DNA from: Apostichopus japonicus
Taxonomy: Eukaryota; Echinodermata; Holothuroidea; Aspidochirotida; Stichopodidae
Assembly (NCBI RefSeq): GCF_037975245.1
Contig: NC_092570.1
Location: 16,347,418-16,411,417, forward strand
Direction of reading: 5' to 3'
DNA: 64,000 nt
Of the stretch, positions 23,376 through 37,800 are shown piece after piece. The notes beneath the pieces are model-generated. The model was not told the DNA's origin. It saw only the letters and a program-made list of their open reading frames with translations, and did not search any database. The stretch's first letter is position 1. Every line of letters begins with the position of its first letter. A program made the position numbers and the translations under genes.

Positions 23376-26300
23376 AATGTGATCTAAATTTCCAAATCTA
23401 ATCATACATCTTGCTTTGCTTTTGCAAAATCCAACATATTTTGTTCTTTGCTTGGTTTGATCATAATCAAATCTCTGCTTTATTTTCTTAATTTAAAAAA
23501 AAAAAAGTTGGTGTTTGGGTAAACTCTCATTACTTTACAGAGAGGTAACAGTATGGCTTTTAACTATATTATTACTAAAGTGAGAAAAGAATGGGTCCAA
23601 AATACTGATATCCCATAAAGATGAAGCACCATATGTAAAACAGACCCAACACATGGTCACAATACTTGTTAGTCTAAGACTTAAAACTGGAATTAGAAGA
23701 TGTCACTGCAGTAGTGACATTAAATACTCAAATGCCCCGATCAATTGTCACATCATGTTTCATCATAAATATATGCCCAAGAAACAAATGAAAAGGAACG
23801 TGTATATAACCTCTTATGAAATTTACGAGCATACACATGTCCACAGAAGTTGTCGCCTTTAAGGAGACATTTAACAAGAGAAACAAAATGTAAGTATTAT
23901 CGGTCCACGCTTCATTTGGTCTTGCAAAAACAAATTAACAAAATATATGTTGGGTTCTTAAGTTGTGTTTTTCCATATTCTTCCTTACCCAAGCCTCCTC
24001 ACCCTCCCCTCCCGCACCCCCTACCCTATATACCCTCCCAATAAGTTTATAGCTTTTTTGTTGGAATGAAGTAACCGGAAAAGTACAGTATTACACTATC
24101 CAACCCAATGACAATAACAAACTGTAAATGCATTTATTGACAAAAAAACAATTGACTAATCTTTGTTTCAACAAGATCACTAAATATCATAGAAAACTAT
24201 TGTGACCTTGTCTTGTTTTTGTTATTGTTTCTCTCTTTTGGCTGGGGGGGGGAGGGGGGGGAGGGGGTAGGATGCATGGGTCCGAGGAAGACACAGGTCG
24301 TTTGACGTACAGCAGAAAACATAATGAAACAAATTCTAGGATATGAAAAAATTTACAAAGAAAGAAAGAAGTGAGAATGAGAAAAAAAAATAAAGAATAA
24401 GAAATAATAATAGTTTAAACAATTTGATCAAAATAAGATTTGGCAAGCTTTAACAAAACTTTGTTTTACTTTTTAAACAACATTGACTTTTTTGCTAAAT
24501 ATTTCTTCAAACTATAATAAACATTTTCTGAAAGATTTACATGGAACAAAATCTATCGTTCTGGTTGACTACGGATTAACTTTTCTTTGGTAAACTACGA
24601 CTTATCTGCTTTCAACAACATAAAATATGATTATGACATACAATGTATTTCTGTCATAATGTAAGATCTGTTTGTCTGTTTAACAATATATCCATTTTTA
24701 TACAGGTGAAAAGTAACCCCTAACCTGCTACAACTTAAGCGGCTCTTTTAACACAAATTTCAATACTTCGAAACAATCCCGGCCACTAAGTATCATGGCC
24801 TCAATCTTCTCGAAAAATCATCTTTATTGTGCAAATAGGCAAAGAATTTTACGATGAGTTTAAAAAGAAGGAAACACAGGGTAAAAATAAAATTATATGA
24901 ACACTTTGACCGATGTGAAACTTTGAGTTGCTCTGATATGAATTTGTGTGTAAAAAGTACATATTTCATTTACAAAATTGAGTTTGAAAGTTTTTTTTTT
25001 ATCTTTCTTGTTTGGTCACTGCTTTGAAACTTCATCTTTTTTTAAGGGAGGGGGTGGGGGGGGGTGGCGTGCATAATTCAGACATAAAGGTAACCATTAC
25101 ACAATACTGACACAATATTTGAGAATTTAAACAAATATTGAAACCAAACATGTCTGCTTTTCAACATGCCAAGAAAGGTGAATAAATCCAGGCACATGGA
25201 TGAAATTAAAAATGCTTATGTATATTTTTCATAAACTATTCAGTGCGTGATATGTCCCAGTCACTGAAGTTTGTGACATCTATTTCACTCACGTCACGAC
25301 GAAATTGAAGAAATCTGGAAATATGTCATTAACGTTATTCCACAAATAATCAACATTTTTGAAGTAATGCCAACATGATGATGTAAACCAAACCGAGTCA
25401 AACTACTTCACTGGTTTTCTTTTGCCTTCAAGGTAGTTATACTAATACTTAGCATGGAATTTCTGAATAACCAAAGATTCTATAAATAGGTCACAGATTC
25501 TATAAATGTCACACATTCTATAAATGTTTCATTGTCCAACATCATCATTAGCATCCAGTTTCGACTTTTCCAATAATAATCATAATAATTTTGGTTTAAG
25601 GTATGTTTGTTTTTGATAAGTCACAGTAACACAAAGTTTTCAGTTAATTCACCAGAAGGTAAAGGTATTATAAAAGGAAGGCTTCTGTTTAACTGGCATT
25701 TACAAGATAAATTCTAACAAAAATTGACTAAAAAAAGCATGAAAATGAAGACCACAGTATGTAAGTTACTGGTAAAAAGTGTAAAAACTTAAGGTTCAGT
25801 CTGTCATATAAAAAATGTTGATACAGGCATCTCATCTCAAGGTTGAATTTCTCCAACAAGTGAAAAAGGATCTTTGTGAACTTTTGATTTTTATACCAAC
25901 CATAGAAAAAATGAAGCAATTTCTGAGTTAATGTACTATGCTAAGGCTTCAAAATATGCTTCAGTTTGTAGCACAATCACATATTTTCCTGTGCATACAT
26001 TATAGACGTGATACAAATAAACATGTTCTGTTGTTTCTGAAAGCGCAGTGCCAGTATGCAAATTTGTATTAACCAATAATATAACTTTGTCTTTTATATG
26101 GTAGTGAATAGGATCTCTAATAACAATTTTCATTGGACGAAGTTGAATTCATTATGACACAAGTCTGTGTTAAAAAAATAGTGCTATAGACATTTAGATT
26201 TTGGTGTCAAATACATTACAGCGAAATGGGATATTATTTCTGACTAGATTTTGTAAAGGAAATCACGAAAAAATGTACTGGTTTTAGCATTTTACAAGCT

Positions 26301-27483
26301 AATATACTTACTGCTCTGCACCTGCCTCTATCAGCGATGCTGACACAAAGAGGATGGCAATTACCAGAGATGGGAGATGGCCATACACACACACAAGAAA
26401 TTGCCAGATGCTAGAGCGAGGTAAATATGGTAATGTATAAGGTTATATGAGGTGAGGGAGTAGTACGTGCTGTGAACTTAGTAGTTTACAAGCTAATACA
26501 CTTATTGTACTGCATCTGCTTTCTCATCTAGCTAACCTTTCAAACTTGATAACATTTAAGCACCCTACCTACCTACCTACCCCCCCCCATCTTCTTGACC
26601 CACTTCATGGTTCCCACATTTTTCCACCTCCTTCCCAATCTTCCTTACTATGAGCAACTTTTGCAACGTAAACTTAACCAAATCTCGTTGGCCTTCCTTT
26701 GTCTCTTCTTTCACTTTTTTTCTCTTTCACGTTTGACGGTGCCATTTTCCTAAGAGCTTCACGATTTCATCCGAATTAAATCATCAAATCGATGAATAAT
26801 ACCTTCGATTGACGAAACAGCAATTAAGCTTCCCTGGAGATCGAGAAGGTGATGAGTCTGAAGTTTCCTAAGAGATAAAAAACGTTTCATGCAAATTTTA
26901 TCGTTAATTGAAGATGAAGATGAATGTAGGTCCCTATTTATTGAGAAAAGTTCGGAATTAAAAAAAAAGAAAAGAAAGGAAGGTAGATATAATAAGGAAT
27001 ATACAGAAAACTGTATACAAGGATGGTTACATATCTGCCCCCTTGTATGTTGTCCATTCCCTTTCCTGAAGATAGCATTTAAATGTTGACACTTTTGGTT
27101 AGTGTAATGTACAATAAAGTATGTCAACACTAACAACTCCCCATGGAGGTCCAACATTCAATTTTGAGTTATATATATACTTTTTTACAATAAATGTTAC
27201 AAACTTAGCAAAATTAAATACAAGGTTGAAATTTTTGAATTATCAACAATTTGTGAAAACTAATATGAAAAAGAACATTTAACTGAAAGGCACCAAGTGT
27301 CCTTGGTTTGGTTATTTGTTTAATGTTTTATATTCTCTCTCCAGAAATGGTAAAAAATAATCAGAATACTCAAAAATTGATAAAATGTGATTCTTAAAAT
27401 TATCTGAGAATGCCTGAGATCAAAAAAAAGAAAAGAAGATTTTTGTAAACATGTCTCCTGTTTTTAAAATTATTTTATATCAT
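23376..27483. other. Intergenic and TMEM164 3' flank; no gene seen
   Basis: AT-rich sequence with a G-quadruplex-like run of G8-A-G8-A-G5 near 24244-24267, G/T-rich runs near 25045-25067 and a (CTAC)n/poly-C patch near 26563-26588. The right part should include the TMEM164 3' UTR: TTTATT on the plus strand at 26936 gives a minus-strand AATAAA. The 132-codon minus frame at 26759-27157 lies in this likely UTR and has no recognisable domain. Confidence 0.4.
24244..24267 (+). repeat. G-rich, G-quadruplex-compatible run
   Basis: Three long G blocks separated by single A residues, enough for a canonical four-stranded G-quadruplex. Similar G or C blocks recur through the window (21733, 21906, 34495, 36581, 48299, 53328), so this is likely a general feature of this genome and not a specific control site. 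Confidence 0.5.
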
Positions 27484-30400
27484 CTATTCTTCTTTCTGCA
27501 TGATCTCTCCGTTGCAGTTCTGGTTGCGTCTCGGTAGCAGTAGCGTGGCCAGGAAGGTGTATATCTTCTCGTGGACCGGGACCAATAAATGCTGATGAAT
27601 CAAGGCACACATTCTATACCACCGACCGTAGAACGGATCTGAAGTAGCTGGACAGATGACGTTATTCAAATTGACCTCCAACAACTAGAATTTAAAAGAG
27701 AAAATGGCTCGTAACAGTCTCATTTGGCACATTACACATAGTGGTATGGATACAGCGTCAACCAAAGAGGGTTGCAACATTTTTTTTGGGCAGGACAACA
27801 AATTGTTCAAAAAAGTGTTCAAAAATTTGTCTTTAGTTTTTGCAGACTGCTGATGAAGCTTAATTATTGCAATACTGCTTTCAGCAACTATTTCAAAGTC
27901 TGAGATAACTTTCATGGATTCTATAAAGGGGAGTATGGGTGGGGGAGGGGAGTGGCGTGGGGTGGGATTATAGTTCAGTCCAATATGGAAGATCCTGGGT
28001 TGTGGGTCATGAAGTTTGTGAACAGTTGATGTATAAGGAGGACTTTCAAAGAGCTGAGAAATTGATCCAAACTTTGTGTGGGATTCGGAGACAGCTAATT
28101 TGCATCAAGAGGTGATTTCATCCTTCATTCATTGATGCAGCTGACTGCAAGGTCCTAATTCCTATTCAAATTTTCATTGCTGATGCAATGATCTGAATAC
28201 TCTGTACAAAGTCGATACAGCTTGTCTTATAACAGTGCAATTTAGTTGGTAATGGAAGTCAAGCTGAGAATCTATAAAGATTTTTTTTTTCCAAAAGCGA
28301 AACATTCATAATTAGGGTTCAATATGAAACCACTGGCCTCAAATTTACAAGTCACAATATGGTTTGCATTCCTTTTCTAGAACCCAAGAATTGCCCTCAA
28401 GTACTTTCAAAATTTGAAGGAAATAAAAAAAATCCTTTCATACTACTTAATTTAAAGTTAACTTTGATGAAGAGTAGGTGATTATAAGTCAATGCTTTTC
28501 ATAAATGCTCCATGTATTTGATTTCAACATCCTTTCTGAATTCACAGTATTTTCCCACAAAAATTGTTCTCTTTGGAGTCATTTTTTGGCAAAAGATATT
28601 GACAATGAAAATTGTCAGAAAGAGAGAGAGAGGCATAGTTCTGAAGCCGAGGAGTGAATTAAAAATATTTACCATTCCCAGTGCTTGAAGAAATACAAGG
28701 TGATAAAGGAACATAAACCCAGTCGTAAACATACACCATGAAAACTTGCTCAGTGGCTCAGTTGTGTAGACACCTGAAAGAACCGAAAGAAACAGAAGAA
28801 ATCGAGATATTAGACGAACTCACAGAGGAACTTTAAACTTTCAAATATTCGTTCAAGGTAACACAAAGATAAAATCAAAATAGAAAGAACTTTGTAAGGA
28901 ATTTCTGCGAGGTAATCTACATTTTATGCACATGCTTTTGGAGACTTAATTGTTCTTTTGGTTGTTTTGGTTTGGTTCTTTGGTTAGGTCAGGTCTTTTA
29001 AAAGACAGGTTTTGTGACCTGTTCAGAAATTTTACCGACAGAGCTAGTATAATTGTACTCACATGATGATTGTGATTGATAAAACCCATTATTAATACAT
29101 GTTGTCCCGCCAAGATATTGTTTTGGATTTTAAGTAAAAAGAATAAAGAAAAACTGACTCTGGGAAACAATAGACTATGGAAAAGAGTGAAGAAATTGAT
29201 GGTTAGAAGAGTATTTGAATCAGCCCTTGGATAGTTCAGTCCATATGTACCGCTGGATAGCTCAGATGGTAGAGTGCTGGGCTAATTATGTAAACCCAAA
29301 AGGTCACTGGAGGTCACTGGTTTGATTCCTGTTCTTAGAATTTTTCTTCAATCTTTTCCAAGATTTGTTTTTAAACAAATGAATATTATGTTGCATATAT
29401 TGATGTTAAGTAAATTAAAATCAATTTACAACATTGTCGTTACCGAGACAACTTTGTTTATATCTCAATAATCTCATGTACAAGGAAAATTAGGAAAATT
29501 TTGAATATATTTTAACCGGTCCTTTGTTTGGTTATTTTAGGAAATCTGACTTAATGGCCAAACTTATGACCAATTTTACTCAAAGAATAAGAAAGAAAAT
29601 ATAATATTTTCAACATTTCAACGACATGATAAGGCTTGAAATAATCAGCGCGCTGTAACTACTTTAAGTCAGGTGTTAGATGATAAAAGCTCCCTGCCAT
29701 AAACCAACATGCACACATAATACAAATTGCAATACTGCCCTCTATATAACAATCTACCCCACCATCTATGCCACCCTTGTAGCAAAAGTTCAGTACACTG
29801 TTAAAAGCTGTTTACAACACAAATTGAATGCCTGGCAGCTAATACCCATAAGAATAATTGTTACCACTGTTAAACGACCTCGCTAATTAGCTTTTACTGT
29901 AATTGCCATTTTATGCTAATGGTTCAAGGTAAAACACTGTACAGTGTATCAGTATAGATATGATTATTACTATTTTTCCCTTTTTGCAGCAAGTCTTTCA
30001 TAAGTACTGTAACTTATCAAATCTCAGATATTTTTTCATTGTTAATTTTTTGAAGGAATCATAAAGAAGTTACAGAGTCCCAAAATCCAATTGCTTTTGG
30101 GATGATTAGCTTTCTTTCTACCTTAACAACAGCAAATGACTGGAATGTTTGATCGCTGCCTCACCAAGTACGGTACATGTCGTGACTTTCTGAATGGTAG
30201 TGTTGGAAGGAAGTGGGGGCGCTGTGCTAAAACATTCCAGTCATGTGGTTAAGGTAGATAGGAAAGTAGTACTCTATACAGTACAGTACATAGCAGTACA
30301 GTTGGAGACAGGTAGGAGAAGAGCTACGTAACCACTATCATCAATCACAGCTCAGTCTCCTGATGGTTTTAAAGATACTCTAAAGTTGCTTCAATGTAAT

Positions 30401-31791
30401 TAAATATTGTGCTTTTAATCAGTTGTACTATATGCATGGTAGTTCAATGGACTGTGTCAACCATTCCAACTTCCAGGAAAATAAGTACTAACTGTACTGT
30501 ACCTTTATTTAACACCATTTTTAGGATATTTATTACAATTTTTAATGTACAGTGCATGACCAAAGAAAAGCTGACTGGCAAATTACTGTATAAACCATGG
30601 AGAAGACCTCCCAGTAATAATCACCCAGAACTCACTGATTTGAAACCAGTTCTAGCAATAAATGACATCTTTGCTTTTGTTTCAATACTATCAAAACAAG
30701 CTCTTTCATATCAATTTTCTAAACAAATTTTACAATGTACCCCTTTAGTGATCAATAAAATTGTCTCGGCCTACTTTAATTAATTACATCAATAGTTTTT
30801 TTTTTCACTTTTCACTATAAACCGTACAACGATTGACACAAATTCCTCTTTGGAACCAGGCCATAAATATTTGTGATGGTACTCTGAAGTAGCATATGTA
30901 CTGTAAAGCAGTATGTGCAAGTGCTTTATGGTATCCACTTACAGGTTGAGAGGACAATCATTTTCTGTTTATCTGTAACAGAATAGTACAGTGTAGATGG
31001 CATCTCCTGGACTACAGGATACAATATATACTAGATCAGACATTAAAATTGTTAGTACACCCAAGATGCAACTGATATTGTGTTTTCGAAACAATGGAAC
31101 ATGTAGCCATACAGTAATGTAAAAGCTTCAAGTCACACAAGAAATTAAAATCAGGTATTAAATTTGCATTTGGCAGCTAAAAAAAAAAAAAATATCCACT
31201 TCAGTTACCGTTTTTGGGTGGCCCAAATTTTAAAATATTAAATTTGACATTTATCCAACAGAGACCTGGTCACCTGGATATGACATATTTCTATTGTAAT
31301 TGCATGTGACAAATCTTAAGAATAAAATATTTTACACAAGTTTATGATTATATGAATTTAGAAAGTCAAGCTTTGATGTCACAAACGCATGGACCAGTAT
31401 CTCGCAAGTCTTATTATCAAGGTAATTCCTCATCAGACTTATTTTCCTCAGTTGCCAATTAACAAAACGACAGAGATTAGTAACATGATTTTCAAGTGAC
31501 ATGGTCTGGTCAAAATATGCACCAAGGTTTCTAACAGTCCAGGAGATATTAGTTATTAATAGGGTCTTTACCAACGGTAAGTGGTGGAAAATTAGGTGTA
31601 ACTTCAGAGAAACGTGATCGAAAAACAATGGACGAGGAGACGAAAGTACATCATCAATTTTCACTTGTTGATAATGCTCAGTAATATAAGAATTGAACCA
31701 GGAAAGAACAGTACCACATTTTATCTGTACTTTGAATGCAGTCTTTCTAACTATATGGAATGATTAACTGTATCAAAAGCTGATATATATA

Positions 31792-31829
<38 letters not shown>

Positions 31830-34800
31830 ATATCAGTTGGCGATGAGATACCAGAGAAATTATTCACTGCATTATAAATTGTATGGCATACATATTGTGT
31901 GACTACTGCAGTGTATATCGGATGCATGGTGCATACTATAATGCTGTATGAGGCGGGCATCAATCTGTAATTGACAGTTCATATATCTAAATTTCTTAAC
32001 CAAACTTGTATTTCAATAACCTTCCTTTGCAAACGGTACGTACACATAATATACCTTAAGTTTAACCATCAAAACCAGGCAAGCAAATTATCACAACTAA
32101 ATTAAAAGATTTAACGACTACAAAATTTTGAAGAGCTGATAGGGTACACTGCAGGAGCACACTGTGGTTATTTTGTCACAATAAGTACAACTAGCTGTGT
32201 ATGGTAATACTCAAAATTTATTTGTACACATTACGTATTAATCTGGTGGTTAACTGTGGGTTAAGCTGAGCTACGGTGACTTTGCAAGGAAACTTTAACA
32301 GATGTGAGTGACAATGGCAATGCTTTCTAGTTCCTGTAAGTGCATGTACACATTTTGTTCAGTACTTATAGCTTGTTTGTGTTTGGTTGATATCACGTTA
32401 TCCAAAATCACCAAATATCGCTCAAAATAAGACTGCATTTGATCAATTTAAGCGAAGAGTTCTTCGCAGAATGCCAGTGTAAAAAGAGCAAAATTTCTAT
32501 TACATTTCCACTTGGTTCTCATCATTCTGTAGCTTGGAGATTTCTGTGCTCAACCCTTTTTAATTACGGTCGCCATGCATGGTCGCATTGGCGACCACAA
32601 TTCTCGGCTGGCAATGAGAATTTCTGGAAAAATTAATGCTAGTCGCCAGCCCTATAATACTGTGGCGATCAGTTTTTGCAACTGAAAATTTCACCAATGC
32701 TTTACAAAAAACTGAAATGTACTTACTGACTAAACGCACGTTGCTATAAAATTAATATTGAATGGATTTCCCGTTCCAAATTTTCGCAAAGTTCAGAGCA
32801 ACAATAATTTCCTAAGAACGCTGTACACTCATGTCGTAGTGGTCTACGGACCATACCGTCGTAACATGCATCTTATTCCCATTGACATTGGTCACGGAAC
32901 ATAAGTAGGTCATCGACATTCGAACTTGCCCAAGTTCATCACACCATGGGAACGACCGAACGACACAACAACAACACATTGAACATTTTCCCGCCATCTG
33001 GACGACGAGTGTAAATTTTGGTGTAATATGCAAATTATTGTACTGTGCAGTTAAAACTTAACCTATTGCGACACACAAAAATTTTGGGAAGCTGCTTTTG
33101 TATCACATGTAAAGTACTATAATTTATAAAAGACGGTTTTCTTCAGGTGGTAAGGAAAAGGGGTGTTTCGGTGAACTGAATCCCTTTGTTTAGTATTTGG
33201 ATACTTAAAATGCCCATGTACATGCAGTTTCTATTTCTCTTTAAGTAAGCTCTACTTAGCATTTTTATCCTTTGTGGATCTTTATTGGAATAAACACGAA
33301 ATGTATTGTTTAGCATTTCTTAAGTTGTTGAACGTGTTATACGTCTTTATACGATTCTGTGCACGTACACATGTCCAGTTATACGTGAGCGGTACTGTTA
33401 GCTATCGTTTACGTTACGGTATTGTCCCATACCTTTGTGTACACACGGGCCTTATGTTGCCACGACTATCAAAGCCCAGGAATTAGAACTTAGTTATACT
33501 ATAGTTCAACGTTAGTGTAGTCAGTACTGACAGTAGTGCTACTCGATGTTGAGCCTAGGCCTAGTGTTTTTTGTACTAATACAGTATTTAGCATATCAAA
33601 GTGGCGATCACATTTTCATTCTGGGCGACCAGAATTTGGGAAATATAAAGATCTAGTCGCCACAGGATTTTCCTCCTGGCGACCTCATTCACTGGGGAAT
33701 TAAAAAGGGTTGTCTGTGCTTGTAAAATCTGTAGCTATTACTGTACATGATAAAAATCATCTTTTTTTTTTGCTAAATTTAAAACAAAATCAGTCTCCTT
33801 AACATGACAATTAGCAAAATATAATTTGAGCCAAAATTTAACCCAAATAAACTGTTGTACATTATAAATATTATAGAATGTTGAAATGAGAAAAAACAAC
33901 AACAACAAAACAAATACTGATTGAAAAATTGTTCAAAATCAACTAAAAACGCTACTTTCTCATAATTCTGTAATGCTGAATGCTCCCTCAGTGACAGTGC
34001 CAAGCTATTAATTTCAACATCCTACACTGTACTACTGTAACATTTCTTTATTCCCAGCTCCTTCTGTAGGCACTTCATCATGTTTTACAGTACATCAATT
34101 TTTAATTACTCTTTTTTTTTCTACCACAGACATAATACATCCCTGCAAATGTCACTCTCTTAATATTGACACGCTCAATACACAGTGTTAAATGAAGCAT
34201 GAGTTAGATTTAGACGGAACAAATCAATACACTGCTACTGTTCGGCTCGTTCCTCGATCCATTCTCGTGAATAGCACATCAAACAGAGCAAAATACTTCC
34301 ATCGTTATCACTGCCTCCCTTGGGAGTCAGGGTTCTGTACTTTGAAAACGTTAAGTGCAAAATTTGACATATAAATAGGTTTTCACATTATTTAATGGTA
34401 TGTTCATGTCACTAAGGCATCATAGATTTATAGTTTCAATGCAGGCTTGTGTTTGCATTAAATTTGCACATGTATGTTTAACTCTGCATCTATAGAGGGA
34501 GGGAGGGGGGGGGACGAGGGGAGGGGATTTGGGCTCGGAAATGTAATATGTAGGCTTAGCAATTTTATGTCGTTCAGATCATCTTTTTTTAGGATTATGT
34601 TGACAAATTGAGATTCTGATTCTGATTCTTTATGCTAGTGAGATTGTTCTTACACTATATACAGTAGGATGTTAAATTAAAAGAGTTATTTATACTCAAA
34701 ACTCATAAAATGATTTTTATCGCCACCCTTTTTAACAGAGCTTATTGTCACCGAGATATATAGGTTTGGTAGAGTAATATTTAACACAGGAGAGGGGCAG

Positions 34801-37800
34801 CTCCCTGTATTTTGTACTAGACTGTAAAATGGAATATTATCTGAGCCTGGGAGACCTAAGGTAATGTATGAGTATTGTAAAATAGTAAGTTAGTCTGATG
34901 AGTGAAGGAAATACATTTTCAAAGGATTAAACTTGTTGATCCTTTCAAACTTCCCATCACAGACTCCAACAATTTCCATCACATTTTCTCCAAAAAATAA
35001 GAAAAATTACCATGCATTGCATAGCAGGTAAATACTTATGATATATATGTTTACAGTATACTGTACATAGACATATCTAACTGCACTCCATGTGTGCTTA
35101 GCACTGTACAGTACATAAATGTACAGTAAATGGGCTTTATACATTGCAGTGGTACCTTGTATTGTATCACTAATTATCTAATTAATGTTAATTAATTGTT
35201 TGAAGCAGGATTCATCATTGGAGTCCAAAGTCCCATTGAGATTGCAACAAGTATAAGTATTAGTTTTCCTGAATTATTCTGAAGTTCTTAAGTACATGTT
35301 TAACAAATAACAAGGATCATTCCACAGTGCCTACAGGCTTTAGTATACATAAATGCAGTTCAATGCAGAAATCTGTTTTGTTGACAAATTCAAAAAGTAA
35401 ACATAAAGGTTTGCATGTTTGTATTTTTGGCACCTACAGTAGCTACCTCAGGAAACAGGAATAATAGAGTTTTTAGATACTTTACTTTCTCATAAGAATG
35501 ATATTTTATTCCATTCCTTTTATTATACTTATTTTTTTTGGGGGGGGGGGTAGGAGATATTAGTCAATTTAATTCTAGCCTGCCCCTTCTAATGAGTATG
35601 TACATGATTATTAATTAGCATAACTCTTAATTAGCTTGAATTTAATCAACATGATTCTTCACTGTCAATCACAGCCTAATTTTGCAGTTCTTATGAGGTA
35701 AAGTACTGTAATAAACCTTCTACAGTACTTAGCATATATATCCCAAAACTCACTGGTTTGGATATTTAAGAGTGACAAGCTTACCTGTCTCCCCACAACC
35801 TTTGCACTCTTGTTCTACCGTGCCTAGAATGAACTGGTCACCTTTTAACACCGTGCGCCCTCTATGATCGGCCCCTCCTGTCAATACCCTCCCTCCTCAT
35901 GGAGACCACTTCCAAGGTTCCAGCATCTGTACTGTAATACAGTAGCATACAGTATGTACATGGATCCATGGTGCCTAAGTAGTAACTGACTAAATATGAA
36001 AATCTGTTCAGTAATTCTACAACATCTTTTATTAGCTGCATAAAAAATGGGGAGAGGGGCGTGGGGGGGGGTCATTAATACTGTTTTAGTTTTTTTTATA
36101 AACCCATAGGCACTGACATTCCAACCGACCTATAAAACTACACATGTCCCTGTTATCCATAGATCATACAGTATTCAAATAAATTGAATGATTGATCAGA
36201 CAGTATTCATATCAATTGAATGATTGATTGCTGCCTTGCTCTTGCTTATACAAACTGTATGCAATCATTTATGGTATGTATCTTAAATTACGGTAACGTA
36301 ATAAACAGGTACCAAATATCTGGGTTGAAAGATAAATTAATCTCTGCTGTATACAAGTGCTTATCATCTGTGCATGGGGGTTGTATCAGATGTCCTGAAA
36401 AATTTCTGGCTGAACAATGTTAAATATTATCCAGGGTTCACCCCACCAATTCGCACTTTCACATTCCTTCTACTGTGCCTGATTTGTACCCTCAATACTG
36501 TATGTACAGTAATGAACATAATGTAATGTACAATAAATATATACCTGTATGCACATTCTCCACTATGCAAGGGTAGTGGAGGGGGGGGGGGGGGGAGAAG
36601 GGGAGTTCGACAGATGTGCACGAACCACCATGTGTACAAAATATAGCACAATTTCCATCTGAAATAGACGAACCCCTCCCCATGGATGCTGTAAATAATC
36701 TTCCGCATCAGCCAATAGAAAATCCTCTGGACTGGCCTGTACCAGGTACAGCACTAGTTTTATGTGTGTCTGTTGCCAACAAGCCTTACTGTATGTAGGA
36801 TATGATTTGCCTGAAGTCTTCTGGTGATTTGAATGCAGGTTTAATATACTGTATTTTTGGACCCACTGTTTTGCAACGCTCATGGGACTCAAAGGTGGGT
36901 CTGACACAGGTGAGAGATTGAGGGGTCAATTAACTACAGTACATATGTCAGACCAATGTTCTGTGATGGTGAGATTGCCGTTACCATGTTGTACAGTAAA
37001 GTACACATGAAATTATTGTTAGGTACAGTACTGTAGGTAACTAGCGGCCATGGCCTACATCTCCCTCCCTTCTCCCCTCTCTTCCTTTCCCTTCCCCCTC
37101 CCTTCTCCCATCTCCTCCCTATCTACTCCCTTCCCTAAAGTCCCTTCTCCCAACCCTTCTCCTTGTTTTTCCATTTGCAAAAGCCTGCTTTGTTAGTTAT
37201 ATACAATCTACATATGGAGTGAGCTGATTAAAACAGCCAGATGGCTAAAAGTACAAGAACCATTCAAGTGGAAGATTGTCAATGGTTTTGAATACCCACA
37301 TAACCCACGTTCAATCTTCACGGTTCAACCTTATAAAAAAGTTTAATCGCATCCATCACCGAGGAAATCACCAGTGCATAATAAAGCAGGACCTCTTAAA
37401 TCCATGCTTTTTATTATATTCATTGAGCTTTAAATGATAATTGTTAAATGACAATACCCTGTACATGGAGTGTATAGTAAATGCAGATACAGTGTACAAT
37501 AATACCATGGAGTTGTTATGGAACAACTCCCTGGTAATCAAATAAAAGGAGTTTACCCCTGTTCGACCTCGCAAGAGGTCCTACGGGGTATTACACTGTA
37601 TGTACAGTATATATACTGTATAGCACTGTGCTGCACTGAATCACAATAAAGTCATCTTGTATAGCAACTTAGATGTATATTGTAATGGATAAATTGTAAC
37701 TAATGCCTTCCCTAAGCCTCTGTGAGCCACATTCACAGTATCATAACAGACGGTAAAAACTCTGACATTTTTGAACCAGGGGTTATATCCTGAACTGTGG

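Noticed and set aside
26759-27157. 132-codon minus-strand frame after TMEM164
   Set aside because: It lies in the probable 3' UTR, has an uneven composition and no recognisable domain.
29250-29345. Functional tRNA gene
   Set aside because: A and B boxes are present, but the spacing is disturbed by a duplicated AGGTCACTGG and the acceptor stem does not pair.
36427-36907. Proline-rich minus-strand frames
   Set aside because: They derive from a 15-G run and surrounding sequence within a TMEM164 intron.
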